A stretch of 50,528 nt of DNA from JADJQU01 sp035490315 (GTDB lineage: Bacteria > Planctomycetota > UBA1135 > GCA-002686595), in NCBI GenBank assembly GCA_035490315.1, contig DATHET010000075.1:1-50528 (forward strand). The letters are read 5' to 3'. Position 1 is the stretch's first letter, and each line of letters opens with the position of its first letter. Shown here one piece after another: positions 48,975-50,528 of this stretch. A model generated the notes under the pieces. That model saw nothing but the letters and a program-made list of their open reading frames with translations, was not told the origin of the DNA and did no database searches. The translations under genes and the position numbers were made by a program.

Positions 48975-50528
48975 TCAGAAGCCGATCCAGGGCTCCCGGG
49001 CCTCCAGATCGACGAGAATCGAGGGCGGGGGCGGCGGGAAGCGGCGGGCGGTCAATTCGAGCCGCATCGGGTGCTGGACGCGCTGGAACAGGACCCGCAA
49101 GCGGCGCAGGAACTCGCGCGCGCTAGGCTCGTCCTGCCGCGCATGGAGGATCCAGAACGCGCGCTCGCAACCCTGGACCCAGCCGGCATCCATGCCTTCC
49201 TTGGGGTCGGGAGTCGCGAGCAGGCCGTCGCGGACCTGCCCGAGCCGCGCTAGGAAGTCCGCGTAGTGCTCGTCGGGCGGGGTTTCCTTGCGCGGCCACA
49301 GATCCAGGGCGCCTCCTACACGCGCGATCGACGCTCCGGCGGCGCGCCAGTCCGCGTCGCTCCATTCGGGCCGGCTGAAGATCTCATCGGCGAGGGCGCG
49401 CCCCTCCTCGGGAAGGTCGAGTCCCGCGCAGACCAGGAGGCGCGCGATCTTCGCCGCATCGGCGCCGGCGGATCGCGCCGCCAGGAGACCTGCGCGCAGC
49501 TGCGTCGACGGGCTCGAGAGTGATTCGCGGTCGAGGACCTCGAGCAGCAATTCTTCGCCGCGATCCTGGGCGAGCAGTCCGGCCAGGCGCGCGCCGGCGA
49601 CTGGGGCGGTTTGCTGCGTGAATCGGGCCAAGGCATCGGCGCAGAGCACGGCTCGAGCCTGGGGACTGAGTCCGGAAGCCGTGTTCCACGCCGGCGGCTC
49701 GCGGCCGCCGACGGCGCGCAAGGCGACGGGGAAGAAGCGACCTTCCTGGGTGCTCACCGCCCATTCGAATGCCGCTTCGATGCCAGGGATCTCGAGTTCG
49801 CCGCTGCGCGGTCGCGCGAAGGATCCCAGGGCGCGCAAGCTGGCGAAGCGTTCCTGCGGCGGCGTATCGGCGGCCAGCAAGCGCGCTTCGAGCTGTTTCG
49901 CCAGCTCCGCGGGGCAGCTGCGCGTCGCGCCGACCAGCGCGCAGCGCAGGCCGCGCGCGCGCACCGACGCGGCGGCGAATCCCCCGCTCCAGGACTCGCT
50001 GCCGATCGTTCCGATCGTGATCAGCGCGCGCGCCGTTTCGCGCGCCTCGCGGCTCGCTTCGCCCACTGTCGCCAGCGCGCGATCGGCGCGCTCGAGCAGG
50101 AGTTGCGCGCCTTGTCGCGACGCGAGCGATCTCGCGAGCGCCCCGCGACCCGCCGCCAAGATCAGTCCGTCGAGCGCGGCTCCGTCCTGAAGATCGCGCC
50201 AGCGCTCATCGAGCCATTCCACGGCGGCCGGCCAGCCGCTGGAGGCCAGGGCGCGGGCCGCGGCTCGCGCGGCGACGGGCGAGCGCGGCCGCTCGACGGC
50301 CTGGATCCAGGCCTGCAGCAGCGATTGCGCGCTGCGTCCTTCCAGGTTCCTGCCGCGCACCACGATCCAGGTCCGACCCTCGCTCCAGCCGTAGATGTCG
50401 AAGGTCGTCTGATGCGTGACTGAGGCCGCGAAGACCAGGTCGGCGAAATTGCCGAATACAGTGCCGCCGATCTCCGCGAGCTCGGCGGCGGAAGGACCGC
50501 TGCCGGCATCGAACACGGGATCGAGCAC
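48975..50528 (-). CDS. Unrecognised helical-repeat protein (partial, runs off the window)
   Basis: At least 517 residues are open to the right edge; a GTG at the edge could be a start, but the frame probably continues beyond. The sequence is rich in Ala, Leu and Arg helices of similar size (AARAAARALASSGWPAAVEWL; ALVGATRSCPAELAKQLEARLL; ARLAGLLAQDRGEELLLEVLD), suggesting a HEAT/armadillo-like solenoid. The start (GTVFGNFADLVFAASVTHQT; FDIYGWSEGRTWIVVRG) is more globular. The end has PPPPPSILVDLEAREPWIGF. No catalytic motif is seen. I do not assign a function. Confidence 0.6.
   Translation of the reverse strand: MLDPVFDAGSGPSAAELAEIGGTVFGNFADLVFAASVTHQTTFDIYGWSEGRTWIVVRGRNLEGRSAQSLLQAWIQAVERPRSPVAARAAARALASSGWPAAVEWLDERWRDLQDGAALDGLILAAGRGALARSLASRQGAQLLLERADRALATVGEASREARETARALITIGTIGSESWSGGFAAASVRARGLRCALVGATRSCPAELAKQLEARLLAADTPPQERFASLRALGSFARPRSGELEIPGIEAAFEWAVSTQEGRFFPVALRAVGGREPPAWNTASGLSPQARAVLCADALARFTQQTAPVAGARLAGLLAQDRGEELLLEVLDRESLSSPSTQLRAGLLAARSAGADAAKIARLLVCAGLDLPEEGRALADEIFSRPEWSDADWRAAGASIARVGGALDLWPRKETPPDEHYADFLARLGQVRDGLLATPDPKEGMDAGWVQGCERAFWILHARQDEPSAREFLRRLRVLFQRVQHPMRLELTARRFPPPPPSILVDLEAREPWIGF

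Overview
The window is about 50.5 kb of GC-rich DNA, densely coded on both strands. Many neighbouring genes overlap by 1-4 bases (ATGA, GTGA or TGATG). It reads as a Planctomycetota chromosome. Supporting signs are tandem EutN/CcmL-type microcompartment vertex proteins beside a class II aldolase, an FG-GAP surface protein with a cysteine-containing C-terminal module, very large pseudopilin-like proteins and a scarcity of clear Shine-Dalgarno sites. An uncultivated deep lineage near Saltatorellus or Engelhardtia would fit, but that is inference from gene content. I see no rRNA, tRNA, CRISPR array or transposase.

Layout. 1-67 is a perfect hairpin. 209-5116 (+) holds an FG-GAP repeat protein and an overlapping trio: an FAD oxidoreductase and two SAM methyltransferases. 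5135-7810 (-) holds a PpiD/SurA-like anchored chaperone and ScpB. 8037-12254 (+) is a first pseudopilin cluster: a kinase-less sensor-domain protein, two Glu5 pseudopilins, a PilX/GspK-like protein and a small anchored protein. 12285-12473 (-) encodes a 62-residue Asn-Gln heptad-repeat peptide.

12590-30865 (-) is the core of the window, an almost gapless operon of eleven genes. In transcription order these are: an FHA/transmembrane protein, a PilM-PilN fusion (GspL-like), a PilO/GspM-like protein, a TPR protein with a lectin-like C terminus, a GspG-like major pseudopilin, a GspH-like pseudopilin fused to a LamG-like domain, a 1,693-residue GspK-like giant, GspJ-like, GspI-like, a TPR protein with paired CxxC motifs and a parvulin-like lipoprotein. 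No assembly ATPase, platform protein, secretin or prepilin peptidase lies in the window. The set therefore looks like the tip, fibre and inner-membrane module of a divergent type II secretion or type IV pilus-like machine.

31026-36905 holds rsmE, a RadC-family gene, a lower-GC gap with a possible 41-residue membrane peptide and a 90-bp perfect inverted repeat, a gluzincin peptidase, a Ser/Thr kinase and a divergent single-ring Clp-type AAA+ ATPase. 37014-40091 (+) is a SurA-like chaperone, three consecutive BMC vertex proteins and a class II aldolase, apparently one operon behind a 16-bp palindrome. No hexameric shell gene is present. 40151-50528 holds a phytase-like lipoprotein, a YugP-type membrane metalloprotease, a MerR regulator with a C-terminal four-cysteine motif next to a NifS/IscS-type cysteine desulfurase, an unrecognised protein, a multi-domain carboxypeptidase-regulatory-like protein, a SprT-like protein, a CpsD-like P-loop ATPase and a partial unrecognised protein. 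Two inverted-repeat elements sharing a 23-24 bp terminal motif (44018-44170 and 48869-48966) and a ~105-bp tandem duplication (47821-48031) lie in this last part.
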